Part shown: positions 33,674 through 45,600 of the stretch, in pieces
How the letters are laid out: each line of letters starts with the position of its first letter
Numbering within the stretch: the stretch's first letter is position 1
Notes under the pieces: model-generated
Told to the model about the DNA's origin: nothing
The model's database searches: none
What the model saw: the letters and a program-made list of their open reading frames with translations, nothing else
Source: Cryptomeria japonica
Taxonomy: Eukaryota; Streptophyta; Pinopsida; Cupressales; Cupressaceae
DNA length: 64,000 nucleotides
NCBI RefSeq assembly: GCF_030272615.1
Contig: NC_081407.1
Coordinates: 147,743,744 to 147,807,743 of the forward strand
Direction: 5' to 3'
Position numbers and translations under genes: made by a program

Positions 33674-34224
33674 AGAGGATATTCTAGTATTTGCAAGGAA
33701 CAACAAAATATGGCTTATGGTATTCTAGAGATGATGATTTCACTTTATGTGCATATACTGATTCAGATTGGGTAGGAGATACTAATGACAGGAAGAGCAC
33801 TTTTGGTGGATCTTTCTTTCTTGGAAAGAAACTAGTTTCATGGATCAACAAAAAATAGTCATGCATTTCTTTATCTACTACAAAAGTTGAATATGTTGCA
33901 GCAGCAACTAATTACACTCAAGTCTTATGGATGAAGCAAATGTTGAAGTATATCAAGATAAATTGTAGTGAACCGGTAGTTATCTACCGTGATAACTCTG
34001 CAGCTATTGACATGTCTAAGAATTCGGTATTTCACTTTAAGACTAAACATATATCAATAAAGTATAACTTTCTGAAGGACAAGGTAGAAGAAAAGGAAGT
34101 CAAATTGGTTTATGTGAGCACTAAAGAGCATATTGGGGATATATTCACTAAACCGATGTCTAAGGAATCATTTGAGTATTTGAGAGACAGGTTAGGGGTT
34201 TCTACCCCTTTGGCAGAGACTTGA
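33674..34224 (+). pseudogene. Copia-1 RNase H
   Basis: A frameshifted start (YLQGTTKYGLWYSRDDDF-like in shifted frames), then an open piece 33931-34224 with IYRDNSAAIDMSKNSVFH and VYVSTKEHIGDIFTKPMSKE, the classic C-terminal end of copia RNase H. Confidence 0.85.
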
Positions 34225-34557
34225 TTGATGTAGTTTGTCACCAGTCTGACATGCATTATCAGAGATACTATTCATTCTGACACTGATGAGTAGTGCTACT
34301 ACCCAAGGGGGGTAGTCAGCTTTGAGATTCAGAGGTTACATTCTTGCTTTGATATTTTTGTTAGATTTCTGGCATTCATGTCAAAGGGGGAGAGATAGTG
34401 ATGTGAAAAATAAATTCAGAACCTTACAAAGATATCATTCACAGGGGGAGAGTTATTGATATTCAGAAGATTGTTGATTGTATTCTACAAGGGGATACTT
34501 GTTTGGCATTTTTTTGGTACTTAGATGTTTTTCACATCTAGTGTTGCCATCAATGCC

Positions 34558-34568
34558 AAAGGGGGAGA
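34558..34568 (+). other. Copia-1 polypurine tract
   Basis: AAAGGGGGAGA just before the 3' LTR. Two further GGGGGAGAG motifs sit upstream at 34385 and 34444. Confidence 0.88.
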
Positions 34569-34569
34569 T

Positions 34570-34611
34570 TGTTGCCATTATGGATGAATTGATTATGTGT
34601 TGCATAGATGT
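34570..34611 (+). repeat. Copia-1 3' LTR, piece 1
   Basis: TGTTGCCATTATGGATGAAT, the first 42 bp of the 3' LTR, cut by the Ogre/Tat-like element; it continues at 47280. Confidence 0.87.
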
Positions 34612-37600
34612 TGTTGTTCTCAAATTCTGATTGCTTTGTTTTCCCTACTCGAATCTTAGATCTCTATCACTTATGGAGAGAAACAACAGGAAACAGAACA
34701 AGAGCCAACATATAACAAGGTTTGAACTAAAATCTTCTACACTTCAAGCTTTCACCTAGCTTAGGCGGGTTTACCTTCTGTGATTACTTTTCATAACTAT
34801 GATCAGAGATCTACAGAGAAGACAAATACCAACCCTTGCAAACCCTATCACCTTGAACATGAAAGAAAGGCTTGTAATCATTTTTTATTGATCTCCAAGA
34901 AGCTTATAGAACCTAGCAAAGTATACCAGTGCCTTATCTCAGGCTTCAGAGTCACCTAAGACTAAATAAGAACTCAAAATTGGAAATCCACATACATTTC
35001 ATCATTCTGATTTCACTAAACTTACATATGCCTGAAATACATAAATTTTTATCTTTATGCTAAACCCAGTTATCAGATTCAAGCAGAATTACTGATTACT
35101 ATCAGAGAAATTCTAAGTATATTTAATCTCCCTCCTTGAGAGAGAAACCTAAAACATCTCCATGAATTTGCCTTGCAAACCATTCAATTAAATAACCCTG
35201 GATTATCTAACCAAACCAATAAATCAATCATACATACAAGAAGGCAACAGGAATCTAGGATCAGAATGCTTTGATCTATGTATTAATGTCCATCATTGAA
35301 TCTACATTAACTCAGAATGATCCTTCAGAACCAGAAAGAAGAAAACCCCAGAAATATTTTGCCAGAGCTTTGTTACAAAATTCTTGTGATGATTACAAAT
35401 GAGAAGAAATTGGAAACGTGAAGAGGAGGGAAAAATTAGGTCTACAACTGAAATTGCCAAGTGTCTCCTCTCTAACTAAATTTCATTCCCATCTAATTTG
35501 CTTCCAAAATATCTAATCTTTGTCAAAATTGATTGCACAATTAGATTCTTCTCGCTGAGAGCTTTCCGGAAACATATAATACTTCAAATTTTGGCCAAAA
35601 ATAGAGCCCTAAGACAATTAATCATTCACATGAGCACAATCATTTAAATTTTTTAATTTTCAATATAGTTTCAACTATATATTAAACTGATTTTAAATTT
35701 GATTTTTGCCTCCCTTTTGGCCTGACGCCTTGCCATGTGGTGGGACCTAATTGGCTAATGGGGTTGACTAGATGCCACCTGGGATGACACCTCAACACTG
35801 CCATGTCATCTGCTTTCTCACTGCCACTTGGCCGCCACATGTTAGCCACCTTAGCACCATGTCATCGCCACCTAGGCACCACCTCTGCACCACATCATTG
35901 CCACTGGGATGGGACCTACCTACTAGACCTCTGACTGTACATGCCACCTGAGCGCCACCTAGCTTTCGCCATTTTGCAGCCTCTAACGTTCGTGCATCTT
36001 CAAGCTCCAAAACCATGGAGGTCGTCGATCTGCTCCAAACTTGCTCGAACTTTACCATGCTGGATTTTCACCAAACCATTTTGCCATTTTGCACGGCTTA
36101 ACTCGCGTGCATCTTTGGCCTGCGAATCAACACGCTTTGTCGGATCATCTCAGACCTGCTCACTGCTTAAGCTGACCCTTCTCTGCAAAATTTGCCTATT
36201 TGCCTCAGGAAGCGTTCCTACGTGGGGTCCACCTAGTCGTTGCTCACTCACCTCCTCCATCGCATCAGGATCCGCGCCTACGCATGGGGTCCACTTGGGC
36301 GCCCTTGAGCACCATCTGTCAAAATCCTTGAGGCTTTGACATTATACTTGGGTGTGTTCTTCCATATAAATATCAAAATGGTCCACTCCCCAACCAATGT
36401 GGGATATATGCATCTTCCTGGAACTGCAAGTTTTTGAGATTTTCATGCCCAAACTGGCAATACCTTTGCTTTGGAGTTTTTTAAACCTTAGAATAAACAC
36501 CTTCTTCATTTCTCCCACGCTATACATTTGCAGAGAGGACGTTGGCAACACTGGCAATTGATTTGCATAAAGATTTTAACTATTTTTACTTACCCTTTTC
36601 CATTGCACAGGGGAGGAAATGCTATTACATTTTGCATTACTACATTTGCTAAGAAATTTGCATTGCCTGCTCTAAACATCACTGCCACTAAGGAAATGGA
36701 GAGGCACGTTAGGATGTTGACTGGCATTGAATTGCCACAAGCATCTGTTACCCTTGTCAACATACCACGCAACAGGGAATGCAACAAAATGATAGAGATT
36801 ACTTTAAACACTTATGCATTCCTCCATTACATCCCACGCATAGCAGGGAGAAACCCTTTGCTTGAAATTTGAAAGCCGAATTTACCATGCCATGCAAAAG
36901 CCTGGAGTCTCCTACATCTATTTCAAACACTACGCCTAGTGAAGTCTTGTGGGGGGCACGTGAGGGAGGTTCGATTTGGAGAAATTCATATCCTTGGGAG
37001 TTTTTCGTAGTTTTTTATATGCTAAAACATTTCAATAGATATTATGTGATCAAAAGCTCTCTCCATATTAAAATTGGTAATGTCTCCTGCATATATAACA
37101 ATATTGGACATCCCCAATGCACTAAATTTATCTATTATATATTCCTTTTGTATGGTAGAATTGCAAATGCCAGTGACATGACTGTTTGGATATTTTTTGG
37201 CCATATAGAGAGTAAGAGAGCCCCAACCACATCCAATGTTCAAAATAGTTTGTCCATCTTTAATCTGTGCCCTCTCACAATATAGTGACAACATTGACTC
37301 CTCAACCTCATCTAGTGTGTTTATATTATTCAAAAAATAACATGAACTGTCAATGCATCTTGTTAAAACATGTTCAGCTTTTCATATGCCACGTGAAGTG
37401 CCCATTATCATTTTGCCATAACATTTCTTGTGATCGCTAACAGAATGGAGTTTTACATTTAGCTAGCTACATAGAGGGAGTTGGGATGTTTAGTACTTAC
37501 CACTGTCTTCCCCTTTTGCCAACATCCTCCCTTCACAATCATGGCTGCCTTTATGACCATCCACACAAAGGGGAGAGATGCTTGGTCAAATTGCATTTGG

Positions 37601-39250
37601 TCCATGTTTCAATTTCCTTCACACTGCCCTTTGCTGGGAGCTTACATGCCATTGCATCCCACAAAAGAAAAACAAGTCTCACAACTTGACATATTTCATG
37701 AACACTATTGTGACCCAAACCATCTTCTACCTCCAGCTGATTTTGCACATTTCTCAAGTCCATGGGCTTTTCATGCTCTTTGGCTGGGTCTGCACTAGCT
37801 TTAAAGTCTACCCTTCTACTTTGTCAATGGCATTAATGGGCATGAGGCTACAAGGAGCTCTTTCTATGTTTATGATGCCAAAAATGTTGCTCCTCTCTTG
37901 GTTGTTCTAGAAGTATTGACATCTTTTAACCCAATTTTCAAAACTATAAAGTTTCATAAAAGCCTCTCAATTATATGCCCACATTTGAAACAAAATCATC
38001 TCTTAATAAAACAATTTGCTAACAAAAACAATGCACGAGCATGAGCCAGGTTGGGCCCCAAAGCGGGTCCGACTAAATTTTTTTTTGTTTTCAAGCGACT
38101 AGCTTCCGAAATGCTTTAGACACCTTAAACACACCTCTGGAAATGATCGACATCATTTTCAGATCATCAGACTGAAATTTACAACCTTCAGGCGATTATG
38201 TCGCATTTTCGCATTTAATCGTGAAGACGTAATTTTCAAAGTGGTCGAAACACCTTTCTAGAGCTCGTCATCTGACAGGCGTGTACCCTGATATGCAAAC
38301 ATGAAATCCATTAAATGGTTTTTCAAGATGAGTCCCGAGTGAAGAGATATTAATCGACGAACATGACAAACTGGCTTTGTCGACACTGCGGACCTGATGA
38401 AGTCAATGTTCAAGCAACACATGATCCCTTTCTCAAAAATACCAAACGACCTCTGTAGGCCCTCAAATTTGAAACACAAGTACCTTTAAGTACATATTAA
38501 AACTTGGAAATCTTAGTTTGATCACAAGACTGACAGGATGCAAATGGCACGCTCACAAACATGGCTACATTAACTGATATAACAATGGAAGTACAGATAA
38601 CTAAAAATGATAGCTAAATGAACCCTTTTGCAAACCGACTAAACGGATTGGTAGGAGCCTGAAACTAGAAACATAGCTCATCATTTATATCAGCATTAAC
38701 CTGGAAGAAACATTTTGGCATGACACCCACTAAGGCAACTTTTACACTTGTGCGAAACAGGGCTCCAACTAGCTGTCGAAATAGGGACTAATCAAACCAC
38801 ACAAACTGCAAACGAATTTGGCTATGAAAACTGAACAAATGGATTCGTTAGGACTCAAAATTTTGTAGGCTGACTAACATTTATGCATATAATTTAATAC
38901 ATTTTGAATTTCTTCATGACAATCAATAGGGCAAAAGATGTAATCGCTCAAAGTAGGCTACTCAATAAAATCTGCATTTGTGCCTAAAATGCACTTTCAG
39001 CTCACCCCTCAAAATGGGTACCTCATAAACTTATCTAAACTTAGTTCTGAAAGTTGCACGTCACTGCATAGGCCAAATGAAAGGTGTAGGACATGAATCC
39101 CAAGCCTTACCCTCTGAAAATCAACTGGCTCCATTTACCCCCTTTCTAACTAGGCATTCAAACTGACTCATTTAGGTACTTTTTTGACATGCAGAGCAAA
39201 ATTTTTGAAATGGGCCTCTAAACTTGACTCAATTTTATTGAGTCCCAATA
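34612..39250 (-). repeat. Ogre-like LTR, left copy (4639 bp)
   Basis: Runs from TGTTGTTCTCAAATTC to GAGTCCCAATA (plus strand). It aligns end to end with 42635-47274 with scattered changes of a few percent by eye. It holds a CCACCTGG/GCCACATG-rich patch (35740-35950), the captured methyltransferase exon (36989-37383) and otherwise no recognised gene. Confidence 0.9.
36989..37383 (-). pseudogene. Captured CNMT/CFA-synthase-like exon, left LTR
   Basis: Translation gives LTRCIDSSCYF, TLDEVEESMLSLYCERAQIK, ILNIGCGWGSLTLYMAKKYP, SHVTGICNSTIQKEYI, GDITNFN and DHIISIEMF. This is the SAM-binding core (motif I GCGWGS) of plant coclaurine N-methyltransferase-like proteins, which share the cyclopropane-fatty-acid synthase fold and methylate alkaloid nitrogens. 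One stop occurs after EMF where the other copy has Glu. The family protein is about 350 residues; only about 130 are here, and homology ends after KLPRI, perhaps at an exon border. No retroelement protein has these motifs, so this is captured host sequence. Confidence 0.82.
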
Positions 39251-39641
39251 GTGGCTCTGACTGGGGATGGTTGATCGCAAGATCAACACAAGAATCCAGA
39301 TATCTTTGGTTAAGTAGACCATTCAAAAGACGGATCATTCTTCTCTTCTCATCTCATTTCAAAAACAGGGCATCCTTATTCTACCCAAACAGTAGGGCAT
39401 TTTATTGAAAACCACACAACTGAAAGCAAAGTGACTATACAATAGATACAAACATGCTTAAAACTGAATATAAGCTACTCAATCAATCTTAGCATTTACC
39501 TCTGTCAAAAATTTGATTCACATCACTTGATGTTATGATCCAAACAAAGGCACCTTTCAACAACAACTGAGCATAACTTTTATAATCCACCTCTTTTGTC
39601 TCATCATTGTAACAACTAGTGTGCATACCTCTTGTCTGATT
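39251..39641 (-). other. Ogre-like core, 3' end
   Basis: No gene. Directly beside the LTR on the plus strand stands TGGCTCTGACTGGGGATGG, which resembles a primer site rather than the polypurine tract expected here. Confidence 0.5.
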
Positions 39642-40529
39642 CTAAACTTCGTAGTCACACATTACTTCAACACAAGTAAAACCATGAGACAACTCACTAT
39701 AGAGGCCTTCCCACAAGCTACAATACACTTCACTATCCCAATCAATTCTACCATTTGCGAATACATCATCATGCTGAACTTCAAAAGTAAAACATTCATT
39801 CTCAACATTGCAATTCTCATCAACACATACCTTATTATCATTTAAATCAATAGAATGAGGGACACGACTAACCAACTGATGCAAACAAGGAACATAAATG
39901 TTACAATCCGGATGTGATACTTCACTATGCTGATCACACCTCATACTATCCTTGCTTATCAAACTGAAAACCTCCGCATTCTCAACATCCCATTCATGGA
40001 AAAGAATACATACCTCTGGTTGAAGCAAATCCTCAGCTAAATCCTCTCCATCAAGACTTATATCCATCTGAAAAACTTCCATTTGTGGCCTGAAACAATC
40101 ATCACATAACCCATGCCTCTTATCTTCATAATGAAGTAAATTTTTACAACCCATGTTACTGCTGTTTGAAACTTCATCAACATTACAAATTTGTTCCGCA
40201 CAAGGGGAAGCTTCATCATTTTCATCAATGAAATCAGCACCATGGATATTTGTATCAAAAGCAAAGAACTCCATATCCGGTTCAAGCATACTATCATCAT
40301 TTTCATTCTCTTCATGGTTCCTCAAATTCTAAAAGCATTCAAATGTGGGTTCATTTAAATCTGAAAATAGAACATTATCAGCACTGTCACATACATTCTT
40401 ATCTTCAAAAACACTTTCATTTTCAGATTCATAACTAAGGTACATAACTTGTTCTTCTATTATATCATCTTCACAAGATGAATAATAAGAATTCTCATAA
40501 CCATTATCAATTGCATGACTAGCATTCAT
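39642..40529 (-). pseudogene. Acidic C-terminal ORF of Ogre-like element
   Basis: Two in-phase open pieces (40529-40329 and 40325-39642) separated by one stop make a frame of about 295 codons. It is very rich in Asp, Glu, Asn and Cys (HEENENDDSMLEPDMEFFAF, SYESENESVFEDKNVCDSAD) with no catalytic motif. It probably continues the gag frame at 40633-41889 after a frameshift, since that ORF ends in similar acidic sequence. I recognise no family. Confidence 0.6.
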
Positions 40530-40632
40530 TTGCTAATCAAAAGAAAGTGAAACACTTGTGCCAAGATCGTTCTCATTCTGAAATTGATCTTAATTGTTCA
40601 TTTGCATGCCTTCAAGGTGCTGGGAATATAAC

Positions 40633-41889
40633 TCAATTGTCCTCATAATCAGCAACACCACTCCATTCTGAAACACATCCATCACTGGGTATACTTGCAC
40701 TAAACACATCATTAGCATCATTCACATTTTCATTTTCAGATTTATCAAACTTAACCAAAATCTGATTTTCATCATATTGCACATCTTCACTTACATAACC
40801 AACAACATTTGGTGATCCATCAATACTTGGAATTTCAACATCAAACACATCAACAACATGTAAATATCGATGGTCATCATTACCACAATTTTCATTATTG
40901 TTAACCTTAGGAGATGCATGATTAACTTGATAATTTGCAGTCACATTGTCAGCATAACCGACATACAAATCAAATGGTACATATCCCTTGTATATATCAA
41001 TCTCCGCATCAGTATTATCACAACATTGCACACTAATCATTCCATCATTACTATGAGAGGCAACTGGCATTAAAAATAGAGGATCTTGACTCTCATTCAA
41101 ATTTGAAGCACATGCATCAACAAAACCATTCGGAACTGCAAAGCTTGATGCACCTAGACAAGGAATGATTGGTTGAGCTTCACATGGTATTTCACCATTG
41201 AAGGCATTTTGATAAGAAAATTCAATAGACACAAATTTCTTGGCTATCCCAAATTTCAAATTATTTTCAATGTCTCTAGCTATGTTAAAAGCTTCATACA
41301 AAGTCTTAGGTTCTTTGTTTCTCAATAGGAAACCCATCTTCTTACCAAAAGCACTCATATAAATATCCAGACATACCGTATCATCAAACCTATACTTTCT
41401 AGAAATTTTAGTCAATGCTTGTGAAAATCTGATGTTAAATGTTGGTACCAATTTATCTTCCCTGATTTGTATATAAGTGAATTCTTTCAACAAGTCATAA
41501 TCACTCACCTTCTCATCAAATTGATCCATGAAATCTGAAATCAATTCCTCCCATGAGGAAATAGAATTCATTGGCAAAAAAGAAGCATCCTCTTTTAGTG
41601 ACTGAACAAACAATTTCATGCATATATCTTCTTGACAAATCTCAAATTCTCCTATCAAATCTGAAACTCTTTTCACATGTTGACATGCTAATTCTGATTT
41701 CTTCCGACTAAATATGGGCAAATACTTTCTGATTTCTGTGGGTATGGGATTTGGGTAACCCAAAATACCTTCAAAGTTTAGAGTAGCATAATACTTCATA
41801 CTGAAACTCTTCCTATTACATGGTTGTTCTGGTTTACTAGGCATGGTCATATGTGGATAAGATTGGGGTTGAAAAACTTCATAACTCAT
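40633..41889 (-). CDS. Gag-like protein of Ogre-like element (418 aa)
   Basis: Intact frame from ATG at 41889. Residues about 35-220 look like a gypsy gag core: FEGILGYPNPIPTEIRKYLP, WEELISDFMDQFDEKVSDYD, TYIQIREDKLVPTFNIRFSQ, then GFLLRNKEPKTLYEAFNIAR near residue 200. The second half is acidic and lacks a Cys/His knuckle. The position, downstream of the primer site on the same strand, fits gag. It is the only gene-sized frame in the core, so the element depends on others for pol. Confidence 0.75.
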   Translation of the reverse strand: MSYEVFQPQSYPHMTMPSKPEQPCNRKSFSMKYYATLNFEGILGYPNPIPTEIRKYLPIFSRKKSELACQHVKRVSDLIGEFEICQEDICMKLFVQSLKEDASFLPMNSISSWEELISDFMDQFDEKVSDYDLLKEFTYIQIREDKLVPTFNIRFSQALTKISRKYRFDDTVCLDIYMSAFGKKMGFLLRNKEPKTLYEAFNIARDIENNLKFGIAKKFVSIEFSYQNAFNGEIPCEAQPIIPCLGASSFAVPNGFVDACASNLNESQDPLFLMPVASHSNDGMISVQCCDNTDAEIDIYKGYVPFDLYVGYADNVTANYQVNHASPKVNNNENCGNDDHRYLHVVDVFDVEIPSIDGSPNVVGYVSEDVQYDENQILVKFDKSENENVNDANDVFSASIPSDGCVSEWSGVADYEDN

Positions 41890-42239
41890 TTCTTCCTACT
41901 CCCACAAATGATTATATTTTGGATAAAAACTTCAAGCAAGCATCCTTATACTGAAACTATTTCACAACATTGCTTGACACAAAGTTTTTCCAAATTTGCA
42001 TACTACAACAGAATATATATGCTGGACATTTCAGCAGAATGGATATGCAAACTAATTTGAAATCCTCTCTTTCCCTCTTTATTAGTGTTGCTCACTTAAT
42101 GGGAAAACTATTTTACACATTTAGAATTTCAAAACAAACATCTTTGCATTTGAAACCTTTGAAAATACCTAGAGATTTGCAACTGTAAGACTTGTAGATC
42201 TTGAGATTTACTTCACTTTTAGCATGGTCTTTTACATCA

Positions 42240-42382
42240 GAGTCGCCACCTCTTGCACAAAGGATATTTTGAACAGTAGAACCATTCAATCACAAATTTA
42301 ATTCTCTTTTTACTTCTTCAATATTGCTACAACAAACACTCTTCCAAGATATTTAACACTGGTATGAACCACAGAGTCGCCA
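42240..42382 (-). repeat. Two primer-site-like repeats downstream of the PBS
   Basis: GTGGCGACTCTG occurs on the minus strand near 42381-42370 and again near 42251-42240, besides the primer site itself at 42630 (GTGGCAACTCCG here read as TGGCAACTCCG). Three partial primer sites in 400 bp of leader are unusual. Confidence 0.6.
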
Positions 42383-42610
42383 CCCAATAAGGAATTGGGG
42401 AAAAAAATTTTGCACATAGCTGCAAGAACTTCTTACAACTTTCAACAATGTATTCATTGTTACTCCTTCATAAAATATGACATGACAAACATATCATTCT
42501 GTAGATCCAGAACAAGGAGCATTTTCTTCACCATAAAATCACTTTCACACTCTGTGCATATACAATGGACAGACTAGCTGGATATGAAATTAGGCAATTT
42601 TTATTCAGCA

Positions 42611-42630
42611 ATTCCCCAGCGGAGTTGCCA
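42611..42630 (-). other. Ogre-like primer-binding site
   Basis: TGGCAACTCCGCTGGGGAAT on the minus strand, four bases after the LTR end GAGAACAACA. Confidence 0.75.
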
Positions 42631-42634
42631 CTTT

Positions 42635-45600
42635 TGTTGTTCTCAAATTCTAATTGCTTTGTTTTCCCTACTCGAATCTTAGATCTCTGTCACTTATGGA
42701 GAGAAACAACAGGAAATAGAACAAGAGCCAACATATAACAAGGTTTGAACTAAAACCTTCTACACTTCAAGCTTTCACCTAGCTTAGGCGGGTTTACCTT
42801 CTATGATTACTTTTCATAACTGTGATCAGAGATCTATAGAGAAGACAAATACCAACCCCTGCAAACCCTATCACCTTGAACATGAAAGAAAGGCTTGTAA
42901 TCATTTTTTATTGATCTCCAAGAAGCTTATAGAACCTAGCAGAGTATATGAGTGCCTTATCCCAGGCTTCAGAGTCACCTAAGACTAAATAAGAATTCAA
43001 AATTGGAAATCCACATACATTTCATCATTCTGATTTCACTAAACTTACATATGCCTGACATACATAAATTTTTATCTTTATGCTAAACCTAGTTATCAGA
43101 TTCAAGTAGAATTACTGATTACTATCAGAGAAATTTTAAGTATATTTAATCTCCCTCCTTGAGAGAGAAACCTAAAACATCTCCATGAATTTGCCTTGCA
43201 AATCATTCAATTAAATAACCCTAGATTATCTAACCAAACTAGTAAATCAATCATACATACAAGAAGACAACAGGAATCTAGGATCAGAATGCTTTGATCT
43301 ATGTATTAATGTCCATCATTGAATCTACATTAACTCAGAATGATCCTTCAAAACCAGAAAGAAGAAACCCCCAAAAATATTTTGCCAGAGCTTTGTTACA
43401 AAATTCTTGTGATGATTACAAATGAGAAGAAATTGGAAATATGAAGAGGAGGGAAAAATTAGGCCTGCAACTGAAATTGCCAAGTGTCTCCTCTCTAATT
43501 GAATTTCATTCCCATCAAAATTGCTTCCAAAATATATGATCTTTGTCAAAATTGATTGCATTATTGGATTCTTCATGCTGAGAGCTTTCCAGAAACATAT
43601 AATATTTCATATTTTGGCCAAAAATAGAGCCCTGGGAAAATTAATCATTCACATGAGCACAATCATTTAAATTTTTTAATTTTCAGTATAGTTTCAACTA
43701 TATATTAAACTAATTTTAAATTTGATTTTTGCCTCCCTTTTGGCCTGATGCCTTGCCATGTGGCGGGACCTGATTGGCTGATGGGGTTGACTGGATGCCA
43801 CCTGGGATGACACCTCATCACCACCATGTCATCCACTTTGTCACTGCCACTTAGCTGCCATGTGTGCACCACCTCAGTGCCATGTCATCGCCACCTAGGT
43901 GCCACCTCTGTGCCACATCATCACCACCAGGACAGGACCTACCTGCTAGACCTCTGACTGTACCTACCACCTGAGTGCCACCTGGCTTTCGCCATTTTGC
44001 AGCCTCTAATGTTCGTGCATCTTCAAGCTCCAAAACCACACAGGCCGTCGATCTGCTCCAAACTTGTTCGACTTTTACCATGCTGCATTTTCTCCAAACC
44101 ATTTCGCCATTTCGTAGGGTTTAACTCGCATGCATCTTCAGCCTATGAATCAATGCACTTCATCGGATCATCTCAAACCTGCTCACTGGTTAAGCTGACC
44201 CTTCTCTGCAAAATTTGCCTATTTGCCTCAGGAAGTGTGCTTGCATGGGGTCCACCTGGTTGTTGCTCAGTCACCTCCTCCATCACCTCAAGATCCACGC
44301 CTGTGCATGGGGTCCACTTGGGCGTCCTTGAGCACCATCTGTCAAAAGCCTTGAGGCTTTGACATTATACTTGGGTGTGTTCTTGCATATAAATATCAAA
44401 ATGGTCCACTCCCTAGCCAATGTGGGATATATGCATCTTCTTGGAACTGCAAGTTTTTGAAGATTTTCATGCCCAAACTGGCAATACCTTTGCTTTGGAG
44501 TTTTTTAAACCTCAGACTAAACGCCTTCTTCCTTAGTCCCACGCTATACTTCTGCAGAGAGGACATTGGCAACACTGGCAATTGATTTACATAAAGATTT
44601 TAACTATTTTTACTTACCCTTTTCCATTGCGCAGGGGAGGAAATGCTATTACATTTTGCATTACTGCATTTGCTAAGAAATTTGCATTGCCTGCTCTAAA
44701 CATCACCGCCACTAAGGAAATGGAGAGGCACGTTAGGATGTTGACTGGCATTGAATTGCCACAAGCATCTGTTACCCTTGTCAACATACCACGCAGTAGG
44801 GAATGCAACAAAATGATAGAGTTTTCTTTAAATACTTATGCCTTCCTCCATTACATCCCACACATAGCAGGGAGAAACCCTTTGCTTGAAATTTGAAAGC
44901 CCAATTTACCATGCCACGCAGAAGCCTGGAGTCTCCTGCATCTATTTCAAACACTACGCCTAGTGAAGTCTTGTGGGAGGCACGTGAGGGAGGTTTGGTT
45001 TAGCAGAAATTCATATCCTTGGGAGTTTTCCATAATTTTTTATATGCTCAAACATTTCAATAAATATTATGCGATCAAAAGCTCTCTCCATATTAAAATT
45101 GGTAATGTCTCCTGCATATATAACAATATTGGACATCCCCAATTCACTAAATTTATCTATTATATATTCCTTTTGTATGGTAGAATTGCAAATGCCAGTG
45201 ACATGACTGTTTGGATATTTTTTGGCTATATAGAGAGTAAGAGAGCCCCAACCACATCCAATGTCCAAAATAGTTTGTCCATATTTAATCTGTGCTCTCT
45301 CACAATATAGTGATAGCATTGACTCCTCAACCTCATCTAGTGTGTTTATATTATTTGCAAAATAACATGAACTATCAATGCATCTTGTTAAAACATGTTC
45401 AGCTTTTCATATGCCACGTGAAGTGCCCATTATCATTTTGCCATAACATTTCTTGTGATCACTAACAGTGGGGAGTTTTACATTTAGCCAGCTACGTAGA
45501 GGGCGTTGGGATGTTTGGTACTTACCACTGTCTTCCCCTTTTGCCAACATCCTCCCTTCACAATCATGACTGCCTTTATGACCATCGACACAAAGGGGAG

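Noticed and set aside
35740-36330. Minus and plus ORFs of 88-132 codons in a CCACCTGG-rich patch
   Set aside because: GC-richer degenerate repeat (GCCACCTNNGYGCCAC) gives long frames by composition; repeated at 43851-44362 with different breaks.
36528-36872. 114-codon plus-strand frame, repeated as 104 codons at 44582-44896
   Set aside because: Present in both LTR copies but without a known motif; the retained frame is explained by common descent of the LTRs. Possible but unsupported as a second captured piece.
37551-37763. Minus frame MDLRNVQNQLEVEDG..., also at 45576-45788
   Set aside because: Considered as the N-terminal exon of the captured methyltransferase; it does not match the family pattern and is followed by stops, so it was left out.
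36528-45319. Apparent tandem duplication of a methyltransferase gene
   Set aside because: The two copies sit at equal offsets in two equal-length LTRs with a target duplication, so they were doubled by retrotransposition, not by gene duplication.
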